DNA of 64,000 bases, from the NCBI RefSeq assembly GCF_035989245.1, contig NZ_JAYMFF010000002.1:496001-560000 (forward strand), in the 5' to 3' direction. Positions 33,017-41,907 of this stretch are shown here, in pieces (within the stretch, counting starts at the first letter, position 1; each line of letters starts with the position of its first letter). The notes under the pieces are model-generated. The model worked only from the letters and a program-made list of their open reading frames with translations, searched no databases and was not told the DNA's origin. The translations under genes were made by a program, and so were the position numbers. The stretch comes from Adlercreutzia wanghongyangiae (lineage in GTDB: Bacteria > Actinomycetota > Coriobacteriia > Coriobacteriales > Eggerthellaceae).

Positions 33017-34111
33017 ATGGCGAGCAATCCCTTTACCCCTACCTTCGGAGTCGTCCCTGCATTTATGGCGGGGCGCGAGGACATCACCAGTGAGTTGCTT
33101 GCAGCTCTGGAAGAAGGCGCGGGCAACCCCAATCTCACAACGATCATTTCCGGCGCGCGCGGCACGGGGAAGACGGCGCTGCTCACCTACCTCTCCGATG
33201 CGGCCCAGGCGCAGGGCTGGGTATCGGTTAACGTATCGGCGCTTCCGGGGATGCTTGAGGAAATCGTTCAGCAGGCTTATGCTGCGAGTGCCCATCTGAT
33301 AGATACAAGCGCGTCGGCGAAGCTGGCGAGCTTGAAGCTGGGCGATATCGCCGAGGTGCAGTTCTCCGACCCTTTGGAGGTGGCTCCCACGTGGCGCATT
33401 CGCATGGGTGAGCTTCTTGACGCCCTCGCGGAAACGGACACGGGACTTCTTATCACCGTGGATGAGGTGCGCGACGATCTTGACGAGATGATTCAGCTTG
33501 CCTCCGCGTTCCAGCATTTCGTGCGCGAGCGACGCAAGGTGGCCCTGTTTATGGCGGGGCTGCCGGCCCATGTCAGCGCTCTTTTGCAAGACAAGTCCGT
33601 TTCGTTTCTGCGCCGCGCCAATTTTTACAGCATCGGCATCGTCTCCGACTTCGAAGTGGAGGAGGCCCTTGGCAAAACCTTCGACGAAGGCGGTCGGGAG
33701 GCGACGCCGGAAGCGCTTAAGGAAGCCGTTCAGCTCATTGGAGGCTTTCCCTATATGATGCAGCTCGTCGGCTATCGTGCTTGGAACGCTTCGCCGAATA
33801 GCCCGCTCGTCTCGGAGGACGATGTCCTGGAAGGCTCGCGGTTCGCCCGCAACGATTTGCAGCGAAAGGTATTCGATACGACGTTCCGCGAGCTCTCGAA
33901 AGGGGACGTGCGGTTTCTTGCTGCCATGCTGGAGGATGAAGGACCTAGTGAGCTTGCGGATGTGGCCCAGCGTCTGGGCAAGAAAAGCAACTATGCTTCG
34001 CAGTATAAGCGACGCTTGCAGGAGCAGGGCATTGTCGGTGACATGGGCCAGGGGCGCATCCGCATCGAGCTCCCTATGTTCAAAGACTATCTTCGCGATC
34101 AACTTCTGTAG
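33017..34111 (+). CDS. AAA-type ATPase with C-terminal winged helix (AAA_16-like)
   Basis: A 364-residue STAND/AAA_16-like ATP-binding protein. It starts with the F-x-AGRE-type lead (VVPAFMAGREDITSELL). Walker A is GARGTGKT, Walker B is LLITVDEV, and a sensor Arg region is FMAGLPAHVSALLQD. The C-terminal 80 or so residues (FLAAMLEDEGPSELADVAQR, YASQYKRRLQEQGI) form a winged helix. AAGGAG supports ATG 33017. Related proteins are often near mobile or defence genes, but there is no partner nuclease here. Transcribed alone. Confidence 0.75.
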   Translation: MASNPFTPTFGVVPAFMAGREDITSELLAALEEGAGNPNLTTIISGARGTGKTALLTYLSDAAQAQGWVSVNVSALPGMLEEIVQQAYAASAHLIDTSASAKLASLKLGDIAEVQFSDPLEVAPTWRIRMGELLDALAETDTGLLITVDEVRDDLDEMIQLASAFQHFVRERRKVALFMAGLPAHVSALLQDKSVSFLRRANFYSIGIVSDFEVEEALGKTFDEGGREATPEALKEAVQLIGGFPYMMQLVGYRAWNASPNSPLVSEDDVLEGSRFARNDLQRKVFDTTFRELSKGDVRFLAAMLEDEGPSELADVAQRLGKKSNYASQYKRRLQEQGIVGDMGQGRIRIELPMFKDYLRDQLL

Positions 34112-34120
34112 AATTAATAG

Positions 34121-34226
34121 CTACCTGATGTCTTTTAGCAAGTCGGCCAGGGTGTTGCTGGCCGTCGAAGTGGGCGATGTGCAGCAGCGCGTGCACGGCG
34201 ATGGTGAAGCGCGAGGGAATCTGCAT
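34121..34226 (-). pseudogene. Remnant of an Rrf2-family regulator gene
   Basis: Reading leftward from ATG 34226, MQIPSRFTIAVHALLHIAHF closely resembles the conserved Rrf2 N-terminus. After a one-base shift near GACGGCC the sequence continues SNTLADLLKDIR to a stop at 34121, matching the next part of the DNA-binding domain. The rest of the gene, including the cysteine region, is absent. The AAA ATPase gene ends 10 bp away, so the missing part may have been replaced. Confidence 0.45.
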
Positions 34227-34364
34227 GGGCGCGCCTGCGGCAAGAGGCGGTTGCGGATGGCTGCTTGCCGATGGCGACGTTATACTGCTCGTAGAAAGAG
34301 GCTTCAACTAGCTGGAGAAGATGCGGCCGATTGTGGAGGGACGTTGCAGAAGAAGGGAGCGGCG

Positions 34365-34973
34365 ATGCTTGAGGTGCGTGCGGCGCGGCCTGATGAGTTC
34401 GACGCGGTGCTCGATTTCTATACGGAAATGATCGATCAGATGCAAGGCACCGATTTTGATGTGCAGTGGAAGCACGGCGTACACCCCTCGCCGGAGTTTC
34501 TGCGCTCATCGTTGGAGAGGGAGCAGGTGGTCATTGGGCTTTTGCCTCCTGGGGCAGCGTGCGAAAAAACGGCCGGTACGACTTCTGATGCGGAAGGCGC
34601 CGACCCTGCGTTTGGTGAGCGGGGCGCTGATTCGGTTATCGCCTGCGCTTTGGTGGTGAATCACGAGGGCGCTTCCGGCTATGACGCTGTGCCTTGGGCG
34701 GTGAATGTTCCAGCCGAGCAGGTGGGCGTGCTGCATGTGGTGGCGACGCTGCCGACCTACCACGGCCGCGGTTTTGCCCGCCAGCTGGTGAACGCCACGG
34801 CCGATCTGGCCCGCGCCCGGGGTTTGGCGGCCTTGCGACTCGACACCTTTCCCCACAACGTGCGTGGTCGCGGCTTGTACGAATCGTGCGGGTTCGAGGA
34901 CAAGGGCGAGTGGACCGTACACTATTCGTCCCTCGGCGATACCCAGGTGAACATGTACGAGTTGGTGCTGTAA
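34365..34973 (+). CDS. GNAT-family N-acetyltransferase
   Basis: A 202-residue GNAT-fold enzyme that transfers an acetyl group from acetyl-CoA. Seen: N-terminal VRAARPDEFDAVLDFYTEMI, the beta4 strand VGVLHVVATLPTYHGRGFAR with the pyrophosphate-binding loop (YHGRGFA), and LRLDTFPHNVRGRGLYESCG, a typical motif B. An acidic low-complexity insert (about 70-90) lies between beta strands. AGGGAG lies about 7 bases before ATG 34365. The substrate is unknown. Confidence 0.85.
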   Translation: MLEVRAARPDEFDAVLDFYTEMIDQMQGTDFDVQWKHGVHPSPEFLRSSLEREQVVIGLLPPGAACEKTAGTTSDAEGADPAFGERGADSVIACALVVNHEGASGYDAVPWAVNVPAEQVGVLHVVATLPTYHGRGFARQLVNATADLARARGLAALRLDTFPHNVRGRGLYESCGFEDKGEWTVHYSSLGDTQVNMYELVL

Positions 34974-35078
34974 CGTTCGACGAGGTGCCGTTCCGGTCGC
35001 GACCGAAACGACCGCCACGGCACAAGCGTCTGAGACGGCAGGGGTGCCATACCCCTGCGATATGAGAAAGGGATGAAT

Positions 35079-35762
35079 ATGACCGAGCAAGTGGTTCAGG
35101 CCAGTGGCGGTAAGGCGGCGGTGTCCGATATCGATGCGACCATGGAGGCGGTGGCGTTTGCAGGTGCTGCGCTGGCGCCTTTCTTTCTGAACGACCCGCG
35201 CACGGGCGACGCGGCCGATTCCTTTGCTGCTATGGCCGACCTTGATGTAGCGGCTGCTGCTGCCGAGTGGCCCTTTGCCGACGCCGATGTTGCCGCTGCC
35301 GCTCTGACGTTGATGCACGCGGGCCTAGCCGCCGGCGCTGACCACGATGATTTGGTGTGGGAGTACCGTCGCCAGTTCGTGGGCCCCGGCCGCTTCCCTG
35401 TACCACCGTGGGGGTCGGTGTACACCGACCGCGAATGCGTCATCTTCGGCGAGAGCACCTTGGCGCTGCGCGCGTGGATGCGTGCGCACGGCATTCAGCG
35501 CACGACCGACGAGCGCACGCCCGAGGATCACATCGGCCTTATGTTGGCCATGCTGGCCTTTCTGGCCCAGCAACGCCCCGAACTGGTAGACGAGTACCTG
35601 ACCGCCCACCTGCTCACCTGGGCGTCCCACTACTTGGACCTTTTGGAAGAGACTACCACCCATGATTTCTATCGCGGCTTGGCGCAGCTGACGCGCGCCA
35701 CATTGGTGGGCATGGGCGAGGCGCGCGGGCTTGCGGTGACGCTGCCGCGTTTCTATCGTTAA
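35079..35762 (+). CDS. TorD/DmsD-family chaperone for a molybdoenzyme
   Basis: A 227-residue all-helical protein of the TorD/NarJ-like family, which binds the Tat signal of a molybdopterin oxidoreductase and holds it until the cofactor is inserted. Typical sequence: DDLVWEYRRQFVGPGRFPVP PWGSVY (read without the gap), DHIGLMLAMLAFLAQQRPEL and HLLTWASHYLDLLEE. ATG 35079 has AAAGGG at 6 bases; ATG 35073 has none. It lies 2 kb upstream of dmsA, separated by the divergent luxR, and is the only such chaperone in the window, so DmsA at 37873 is its probable client. Confidence 0.87.
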   Translation: MTEQVVQASGGKAAVSDIDATMEAVAFAGAALAPFFLNDPRTGDAADSFAAMADLDVAAAAAEWPFADADVAAAALTLMHAGLAAGADHDDLVWEYRRQFVGPGRFPVPPWGSVYTDRECVIFGESTLALRAWMRAHGIQRTTDERTPEDHIGLMLAMLAFLAQQRPELVDEYLTAHLLTWASHYLDLLEETTTHDFYRGLAQLTRATLVGMGEARGLAVTLPRFYR

Positions 35763-35851
35763 ACTCCGGCGGCCACGAACGGCTCCGCTACTGCTTTCGG
35801 CGAGATGACACTGGTGTTGCTCGCCACGCCGGCGTCAGCAAGCGCGGTGGC

Positions 35852-37540
35852 TCAGGCGTTTTCGAAGTTGTTGATGAGGTCGATCATGTCCTGCTTCTTG
35901 TGGATGTTCAGCTTGGCGTAGATGCGCTTGTTGTGGGTGCGCATGGTGTTCTCGGAGATGAACAGCATCTCGGCGATGGCCGGGCCCGAATAGCCGCGGG
36001 CGATCAGCTCCATCACCTCGGTTTCGCGCGACGAAAGCCCGAAGACCTCGCTGACGCGGCGGCATCGCAGGGCCAGCGCATCACGCGCCGCGTCGGCTGC
36101 CGCTTCATTGCCAGCGTCGACGGTCGGGCTTTCCGCGGAAGCGAACGCTTCTGATGGGGCCGCAGCGTCTTCGTAGGGACGGGCTTCAGCCCGCCCGCGG
36201 GTATTGTCGATAGTTGCGGGCGGCCTGAAGGCCGCCCCTACGGAATTGCGGCCGGCTGTTGCGGGCGGGCTGAAGACCGCCCCCCCGGAATTGCCGCTGG
36301 CAGTTGCTTCCGCCCGAAGGGTGCCTGGTTCCTTCGCCAACCCCAGGGCCAGGAACTCCAAGGCGTCGGTGGCTCCCAGGGTTTGGCGGTAGCCGAACAA
36401 CGACACCATCAGCAGCACGAACAGCGACGCCAGCGCCACCAGCGAGAACGGCTCGGGTCCCCACGTGAACTCGATGCCCGACAGATAGCCCGCGCCGTAG
36501 CCTGCTGTCTGCGGCAAATAGGCGATGGCGCCGTAGAATGCGTAGATAAACACAGGGTTGATGCCCGAATCGCGCGACATCTGCCCGCAGTGCATCATCA
36601 TGAACACGCAGGCCAGCATGAAGCAGGCATTACTGATGCCGAAGCCGATGGTGACGAAGCTGTTGCCCGCGAAGGGCAGTACCATCAGGCACACCGCCGC
36701 AACGGGAAACAGGGTGCGGAACACCGTGGGCAGCCCGATGCGCAGGGTGCGGCGCTGCCAGCGGCCGAAGAATCCCAGCATGATAAGCAGCAGCACCACC
36801 ATCGAGAAGATGTTGATGGCGCTGATAAGTTCTTGGTGGGTGATGGCGATGAAGCGGATGGCGCCGGCGCAGAACCCCAGCGCGCCCACTGAAAGCGCGG
36901 GCGAGATGGAGGCGCGCAGGGCATTGCGGTACACCGTGCGGTGCTCGCGGGGCACGTCTTCGAACATGGGCTGATCCAGCGACACGCTGCGGTTGGCCAG
37001 CCACAGGCACAGGCCCGCCAAGGGTACCAGCACCAGCGGAATAAGGTAGGCGGTTAGCGCTGCGGGCACCAGGCAGATGGCCAGGTACAGCAAAGCCGAG
37101 TAGCCCGTGCCCTTGATGAGGGTCAAGTTGCCGCGCTCGGCGTTCATGGCGGCGAACACGCGCTGCCAACACATCATGAATCCAGCAAGGCCGAATCCTA
37201 CCAGCAGCGATGCGCCCACAATGAGCAGCCGGGCTACGTCCTCCACGTACATGGCCCCTACCAGCATCAGGGGGCCCAGGCACAGCGGCAGCGCGAAGGC
37301 CATCACCGATGATCGCCCGCTGGCGGCGGGGCGCTTCCAGATAAGGGCCATCGCCCCGCAGAACGTGACGGCGAAGGCGAGAATCTGGATGCAATAGTAG
37401 GCGATGGTTGCCACATCGGTTTGGCAACAGGCGGGCAAATAGGGGAAGATGCCACCCCAAATAGACGTGGCGTTGATGGACAGAATGACTGCGTAGCCGA
37501 AGCTGGCCACGTCGGGACGGAGCGCTCGCAGCTGGTCCAT
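35852..37540 (-). CDS. LuxR-family regulator with multi-pass membrane domain (module 2), carrying a repeat-derived insert
   Basis: A 562-residue protein. About twelve N-terminal membrane helices (to about residue 400) and a C-terminal LuxR domain (about 495-562; LSSRETEVMELIARGYSGPA, SENTMRTHNKRIYAKLNIHK). Residues about 417-456 (GGAVFSPPATAGRNSVGAAF, then RPPATIDNTRGRAEARPYE) are encoded by the palindromic GTAGGGGCGGGC-type repeat, so a mobile repeat has been fixed in frame in the linker. The ATG at 37540 has AGAGGGGG. It is divergent from dmsA and probably controls it. Confidence 0.9.
   Translation of the reverse strand: MDQLRALRPDVASFGYAVILSINATSIWGGIFPYLPACCQTDVATIAYYCIQILAFAVTFCGAMALIWKRPAASGRSSVMAFALPLCLGPLMLVGAMYVEDVARLLIVGASLLVGFGLAGFMMCWQRVFAAMNAERGNLTLIKGTGYSALLYLAICLVPAALTAYLIPLVLVPLAGLCLWLANRSVSLDQPMFEDVPREHRTVYRNALRASISPALSVGALGFCAGAIRFIAITHQELISAINIFSMVVLLLIMLGFFGRWQRRTLRIGLPTVFRTLFPVAAVCLMVLPFAGNSFVTIGFGISNACFMLACVFMMMHCGQMSRDSGINPVFIYAFYGAIAYLPQTAGYGAGYLSGIEFTWGPEPFSLVALASLFVLLMVSLFGYRQTLGATDALEFLALGLAKEPGTLRAEATASGNSGGAVFSPPATAGRNSVGAAFRPPATIDNTRGRAEARPYEDAAAPSEAFASAESPTVDAGNEAAADAARDALALRCRRVSEVFGLSSRETEVMELIARGYSGPAIAEMLFISENTMRTHNKRIYAKLNIHKKQDMIDLINNFENA
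36173..36286. repeat. Palindromic REP/MITE-like element inside the luxR reading frame
   Basis: GTAGGGACGGGCTTCAGCCC and GGCCTGAAGGCCGCCCCTAC form inverted ends over 36173-36241; a third half-unit, GGGCGGGCTGAAGACCGCCC, follows at 36263. It is the same family as 26821-26916. It keeps the frame open and encodes the linker between the membrane and DNA-binding domains. Confidence 0.85.
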
Positions 37541-37631
37541 AACCCCCCTCTCACGGTGTTCCCCCACAGCTTTTCTGGGTGGCTATTCTACCAGCCGACG
37601 AAGGTGGCGGGGTATGAGAGGCGGAAGAAAC

Positions 37632-37656
37632 TTGTCACCAGGTGTGGTGATGACAA
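37632..37656. promoter_or_regulatory. Inverted repeat TTGTCACCA...TGGTGATGACAA upstream of dmsA
   Basis: TTGTCA and TGACAA flank an inner TCACCA-N4-TGGTGA palindrome in the luxR/dmsA divergent gap. It is a candidate site for the LuxR regulator. Confidence 0.5.
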
Positions 37657-37683
37657 GGCTCTGAACAGGCGTTTTGAAAAAAC

Positions 37684-37698
37684 CACCAGAATCTGGTG
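37684..37698. promoter_or_regulatory. Palindrome CACCAGAATCTGGTG upstream of dmsA
   Basis: A perfect 15-bp palindrome whose centre is 47 bp from that of the 37632 site and 25 bp before a TACAAT (37723-37728), which may be the dmsA -10. It shares the CACCA/TGGTG half-site with the first palindrome. Confidence 0.55.
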
Positions 37699-37746
37699 AC
37701 AACGTTGCGCCCGTCCGCACCCTACAATGGCCCCAGCGCATGGCCA

Positions 37747-37785
37747 ACGCCCGCGGCGTTGACGCTCCCGCTTAACCGCGGGCGT
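37747..37785 (+). promoter_or_regulatory. Leader hairpin upstream of dmsA
   Basis: ACGCCCGCGG pairs perfectly with CCGCGGGCGT (10 bp) in the probable dmsA 5' leader. A second GC-rich fold (around 37790-37830) follows. It could stabilise or regulate the transcript. Confidence 0.4.
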
Positions 37786-37872
37786 CGCGCCCGGCTCGCC
37801 CCTCGCCGGCTCGACGGGGCCGGGGAAGCGAGCGACCCGCCAAGCAGAGAAGAGACTTGAGGGAGTGCATCT

Positions 37873-40302
37873 ATGAAAGACGAGAAGCTGAGCATGAATC
37901 GCCGCACCTTCGTGAAGGCCGGCGGCGCCCTGGGCGCCTTGGCTGCCACCGGTGCCGGCGCGACGGCCGCCTTCACCGCGGCGGCCCCGGCCCTGGCTGT
38001 CGCCGACGAGGGAGCCGACGATACCATCGTGTGGACCCACTGCCACGTGAACTGCGGTGGCGCTTGCGTGTTGCAGTGCCACGTGCGCGACGGCGAGCTG
38101 GCCTATGTTGAATCTGACACCAACGGCGACGGCGCCTTCGGCGGCGTGCAGGCCCGCGCCTGCCTGCGCGGCCGCTCCATCCGCCCCTGGCTTTCCAGCG
38201 CCGACCGCCTGAACTACCCCATGCGTCGCGTGGCCGGCACGGCTCGCGGCGAGGGACAGTACGAGCGCATCAGCTGGGACGAGGCCCTGGACACCATCGC
38301 CAGCGAATTCAAGCGCGTGGTGGACACCTACGGCAATGAGGCCGTGTTCATCCAGGAATGCTCGGGTGTTGAGCAGAACATCATGATGAACAATCCTTTC
38401 TTCCGCCTGTTCAACCTGCTGGGCGGCGAGGTGACCCGCTACGGCAGCTATTCCAGCGCCTCCATCAGCTTCGGTGCCTACCCGTTCACTTACGGTGGCA
38501 GCTGGGGCAAGCGCTCGCTGAAGACGCTGCAGCCCGGCCAGTTGGTGGTGATGTTCGGCTACGCCCCCAACGATATGCGCATGTCGGGTGACGGCGAGGG
38601 CTACGACCTGGCTGTGGCCATGAAGCAAAAGGGCGTGCGCGCCATCGTGATCGATCCGCGCCGCAACGAGACGGCGGCGAACTTGGGCGCCGAGTGGATT
38701 CCCATTGTGCCCGGCACCGACGCCGCCCTGGCCGCGGGCATCGCCCACGAGCTGATTACCCAGGCCCTGGTGGATCACGAGTTCCTGAACACCTACTGCG
38801 TGGGCTTCGACGAGGCCACGCTGCCGCCCGAGGCCCAGGGCAAGAATCTGTCCTACTGCGACTACATCTTGGGCACCGGCTATGACAAGGTGGAGAAGAC
38901 CCCGGAATGGGCCAGCAAGATTACTGCTGTGCCGGCTGAGCGCATTGTGTCGCTGGCTCACGAGATCGCCGAGGCCGACCCCTGCTTCATCTGCCAGGGC
39001 CTGGGGCCCCAGCGCCACACCAACGGCGACAACGCTTCGCGCGCCATTATGGTGCTGCCCCAGCTGGTGGGCCAGGTGGGCCGCCCCGGCACCAATTCCG
39101 GCGGCACCGTGGGCAACGACGACATCGGCCTCTCGTCGCTTCCCACTGGGGACAACCCCATTGAGACGAAGTTCCCCAACTTCCTGTGGCCCGAGGCCAT
39201 TCGCGACGGCGAGAAGCTGACTGCCACCAACGCCGGCATCAAGAACGCCGATGCTCTGAAGTGCGGCGTGAAGTTCCTGGTGAACTACGGCAACAACATG
39301 ATGGCCAACCAGAATGCCGACATCAACTACACCACCGACATCCTGCGCGACGAGAGCCTGTGCGAGTTCATCCTGCAGTACGACGTGGCGTGGACCGACT
39401 CCTGCAACTGGGCTGACATCGTGCTGCCCGACCTGACGCCCCAGGAAACCTACAGCTTGTCGGCGGCGGGTGAGAACAACGACGTGTACGGCATTCGTTT
39501 CGGCCAGCCGGTCAGCGAACCGGCCTTCGAGCGCCGCGAGGTGTACGAGGTGTGCGGCGAGCTGGCGAAGCGCCTGGGCGTGTACGACGAGTACTCCGAG
39601 GGTGGTCTGACCCGCGAGGACTGGTGCCGCAAGCTGTACGACGAGCTGCGCGAGGAGCAGGCCGACCTGGACCTGCCCACCTACGACGAGGGCGTGGCCA
39701 TGGGCTCGTTCACTTTTGAGGTAGAGCCCTCCACCGAGGTGGACGACTTCATCGCCGACCCGGTGGCCAACCCGCTGGAAACGGCCACGGGCAAGATTCA
39801 GATCTATTCTCCCGAGCTGGCCGAGCTGGCGGAAACCTGGGAGCTGGGCGAGGGCGACGTGATCTCGGCCATCCCCGTGTACTATCCCGGTTTCGATGGC
39901 CCCGGCACCACCACCGAGGAGTTCCCCTTCCTCATCGTGGACTTCCATGCCAAGGGCACGGTGCATTCCACCTACGCCCACAACGAGGTGCTGCACAAGC
40001 TGTCGCCCTTCCAGGCGTGGATCAACCCCATTGACGCCGAGCCGCTCGGCATCGCCGACGGCGATGCGGTGGCCCTGAAGAGCGCTCAGGGCGAGATGCG
40101 CACCATCGCGAAGGTGACCAACCGCGTTATTCCCGGCACCATCATGCACCCCCAGGGCGCGTGGCATTCCGCCGACATGGCGGGCGACCGCATCGATCAC
40201 GGCGGCTGCACGAACACCATCACCAGCCGCCACTGCAACCCCGTGTCGAAGGGCACCGGCCAGCACAGCGTTATCGGCTCGATTGAGAAGGTGGAGGGCT
40301 AA
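37873..40302 (+). CDS. dmsA: DMSO-reductase-family molybdopterin oxidoreductase, catalytic subunit
   Basis: Tat-exported molybdo-bis(MGD) terminal reductase. The 809-residue protein has MNRRTFVKAGG (twin-arginine at residues 10-11), a hydrophobic stretch and a cleavage region near ALAVADE. Cys57, Cys61, Cys65 and Cys97 bind a [4Fe-4S] cluster. RYGSYSSASISFG near residue 195 lies where DmsA-type enzymes place the serine Mo ligand. C-terminal MGD-binding segments (FHAKGTVHSTYAHNEVLHKL; NTITSRHCNPVSKGTGQHS) are complete. GAGGGAG precedes the ATG. It heads the operon dmsA-B-C-C2. The substrate (S-/N-oxide or another acceptor) is not determined. Confidence 0.93.
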   Translation: MKDEKLSMNRRTFVKAGGALGALAATGAGATAAFTAAAPALAVADEGADDTIVWTHCHVNCGGACVLQCHVRDGELAYVESDTNGDGAFGGVQARACLRGRSIRPWLSSADRLNYPMRRVAGTARGEGQYERISWDEALDTIASEFKRVVDTYGNEAVFIQECSGVEQNIMMNNPFFRLFNLLGGEVTRYGSYSSASISFGAYPFTYGGSWGKRSLKTLQPGQLVVMFGYAPNDMRMSGDGEGYDLAVAMKQKGVRAIVIDPRRNETAANLGAEWIPIVPGTDAALAAGIAHELITQALVDHEFLNTYCVGFDEATLPPEAQGKNLSYCDYILGTGYDKVEKTPEWASKITAVPAERIVSLAHEIAEADPCFICQGLGPQRHTNGDNASRAIMVLPQLVGQVGRPGTNSGGTVGNDDIGLSSLPTGDNPIETKFPNFLWPEAIRDGEKLTATNAGIKNADALKCGVKFLVNYGNNMMANQNADINYTTDILRDESLCEFILQYDVAWTDSCNWADIVLPDLTPQETYSLSAAGENNDVYGIRFGQPVSEPAFERREVYEVCGELAKRLGVYDEYSEGGLTREDWCRKLYDELREEQADLDLPTYDEGVAMGSFTFEVEPSTEVDDFIADPVANPLETATGKIQIYSPELAELAETWELGEGDVISAIPVYYPGFDGPGTTTEEFPFLIVDFHAKGTVHSTYAHNEVLHKLSPFQAWINPIDAEPLGIADGDAVALKSAQGEMRTIAKVTNRVIPGTIMHPQGAWHSADMAGDRIDHGGCTNTITSRHCNPVSKGTGQHSVIGSIEKVEG

Positions 40303-40305
40303 GCC

Positions 40306-40920
40306 ATGACTCAGTACGGATTCCATTTCGACGCCACGCGCTGCACCGGCTGCAAAACCTGCGAGGCCGCTTGCCGCGACTATCATGACCTGGCGCCCGA
40401 GCATACGTTCCGCCATGTGTACGAGATCGAGGGCGGCGGTTGGAAGCGCGATGACGCCGGCGCGTGGACGACCGATTCCTACACCTACTACACGGCGTTC
40501 TCCTGCCAGCATTGCGACAACCCGGCCTGCACCGAGGTGTGCCCCACCGGCGCCATGCACAAGGACGAGAGCGGCATCGTGTCGGTGGACGAGCATCGCT
40601 GCATCGGCTGCGGCTACTGTGCTATGGCCTGCCCCTACGACAACCCGAAGGTTGATCGCGAGGCGGGGCACTCCACCAAGTGCGACGGCTGCAAGAGCCG
40701 CGTGGAAGCGGGGAAGACCCCCGTCTGCGTGGAGGCCTGCTCGATGCGTGCCCTGGCGTTCGCGCCGGTGGACCAGCTGCCCGAGGGCGAGCGCGCGAAT
40801 GTGGCGCCGCTGCCCGAGGCCGACCTGACGAAACCCAACCTGTACATCGTGCCTTGCGCGTCGGCGAAGCCGGCCGGCTCCACCGACTGCCGCGTGGCCA
40901 ACAAACTGGAGGTGAAGTAA
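40306..40920 (+). CDS. dmsB: DmsB-like four-cluster ferredoxin subunit
   Basis: A 204-residue electron-transfer subunit linking the membrane anchor to DmsA. Four cysteine groups for [4Fe-4S] clusters are visible: CTGCKTCEAACRD, CQHCDNPACTEVCP, CIGCGYCAMACPY, and CDGCKSRVEAGKTPVCVEAC. The ATG is 3 bases after the dmsA stop and the stop touches the next ATG, so translation is coupled. It has no signal of its own and would be carried out with DmsA through Tat. Confidence 0.95.
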   Translation: MTQYGFHFDATRCTGCKTCEAACRDYHDLAPEHTFRHVYEIEGGGWKRDDAGAWTTDSYTYYTAFSCQHCDNPACTEVCPTGAMHKDESGIVSVDEHRCIGCGYCAMACPYDNPKVDREAGHSTKCDGCKSRVEAGKTPVCVEACSMRALAFAPVDQLPEGERANVAPLPEADLTKPNLYIVPCASAKPAGSTDCRVANKLEVK

Positions 40921-41823
40921 ATGGGAACGGGATTCTCCGAGGCGCCTTTGGCCCTGTTCACGACCTTGGCCCCCATGGCCGCCGCGTCGTTCATCGTGAT
41001 CGCCTACGCGTTCATTGCCGGTAAGCCCACGGCCGAGGAGGCGCGCCGCCTGGATCGGTGGACGGCTCTGCCCGCGGTGGTGATGCTGCTGGCCATGGTT
41101 GCCGCCTTCCTGCACCTGGCGAATCCGCTGGCTGCCTTCGAGGTGTTTGCCGGCGTGGGCCGCTCGCCGTTGTCGAACGAGCTGCTGGTCGTCGTGCTGT
41201 TCTCGGTGGTGGCCCTGGTGTATTGGCTGTGCGGTCTGGCGGGCAAGTTGCCGACTTCCGGCGGCGTGCGCACGGGCTTGCTGGTGGTGCTGGCCGTCGG
41301 GTCGCTGGCGGTGGCCGCTGCCTGTGGCATGGCCTACCTCATTCCCACGGTGCCCACGTGGAATAACCCCCTGGGTGTGGTGGCCATGCTGGGCTACGCC
41401 CTGACGGGTGGTGCGGCTCTGGGATCGGCCGTGTGTGCCATGGCCCGCGTTGCCCTGCCGACGCAGGCTCCGCTGTGCGGCGCGGTGCTGGCAGGCGTGG
41501 GCGCGGTGCTGGCCCTGGCGGCTTTGGGTGCCCAGGCGGCCGGTTTGGATGCCGTGGCGAACATCTGGGGCGCGGCGAGCGGCCTAGTGCCCGACCTGGG
41601 GCTGATGGTGGGCGCGTTCGGCCTGTGCGCCGCTGCGGCCGTGGTGATGATCTTCCTGGGCAAGCGCAGCGCCGGTGCGGCTGGCGCCGAAGGTGCCCAG
41701 GCGGCGGCAGGTCGTATCGTGGTGGCGCCGGTGTTCGCCGTGGGTGCCGCGGTGCTGGCGGCCGCGGGCATCTTCATCGTGCGCATTGCCTTCTACGGGC
41801 TGTACATGGGCATCGCGCTGTAG
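40921..41823 (+). CDS. dmsC: DmsC-like membrane anchor / quinol oxidase subunit
   Basis: A 300-residue integral membrane protein with about eight hydrophobic helices. It starts GTGFSEAPLALFTTLAPMAA and includes a conserved segment FLHLANPLAAFEVFAGVGRS, typical of DmsC; it passes electrons from menaquinol to DmsB. It abuts dmsB with no gap. A second, shorter homologue follows. Confidence 0.9.
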   Translation: MGTGFSEAPLALFTTLAPMAAASFIVIAYAFIAGKPTAEEARRLDRWTALPAVVMLLAMVAAFLHLANPLAAFEVFAGVGRSPLSNELLVVVLFSVVALVYWLCGLAGKLPTSGGVRTGLLVVLAVGSLAVAAACGMAYLIPTVPTWNNPLGVVAMLGYALTGGAALGSAVCAMARVALPTQAPLCGAVLAGVGAVLALAALGAQAAGLDAVANIWGAASGLVPDLGLMVGAFGLCAAAAVVMIFLGKRSAGAAGAEGAQAAAGRIVVAPVFAVGAAVLAAAGIFIVRIAFYGLYMGIAL

Positions 41824-41859
41824 CATCGTCTATGCCATAATTTCCCCGAGGAGGCTTTC

Positions 41860-41888
41860 CGCCCCGCAGGCTACGTGCCTGCGGGGCG
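41860..41888 (+). terminator. Hairpin between the two dmsC-like genes
   Basis: An 11-bp stem, CGCCCCGCAGG/CCTGCGGGGCG, with a 7-base loop and only TT after it. It may attenuate transcription between dmsC and the second anchor gene, or stabilise a processed end. Confidence 0.55.
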
Positions 41889-41907
41889 TTGCCGTGAAAG
41901 GAACACC

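Noticed and set aside
33777..34973. A 398-codon frame fusing the AAA ATPase 3' end to the GNAT domain
   Set aside because: The frame differs from that of the ATPase, and the GNAT domain has its own ribosome-binding site and ATG at 34365.
37588..41115. Reading frame of 1,175 codons on the minus strand across dmsABC
   Set aside because: It is antisense to three genes with clear family motifs and coupled starts; its His/Gly/Val-rich product matches no fold and reflects high-GC codon bias.
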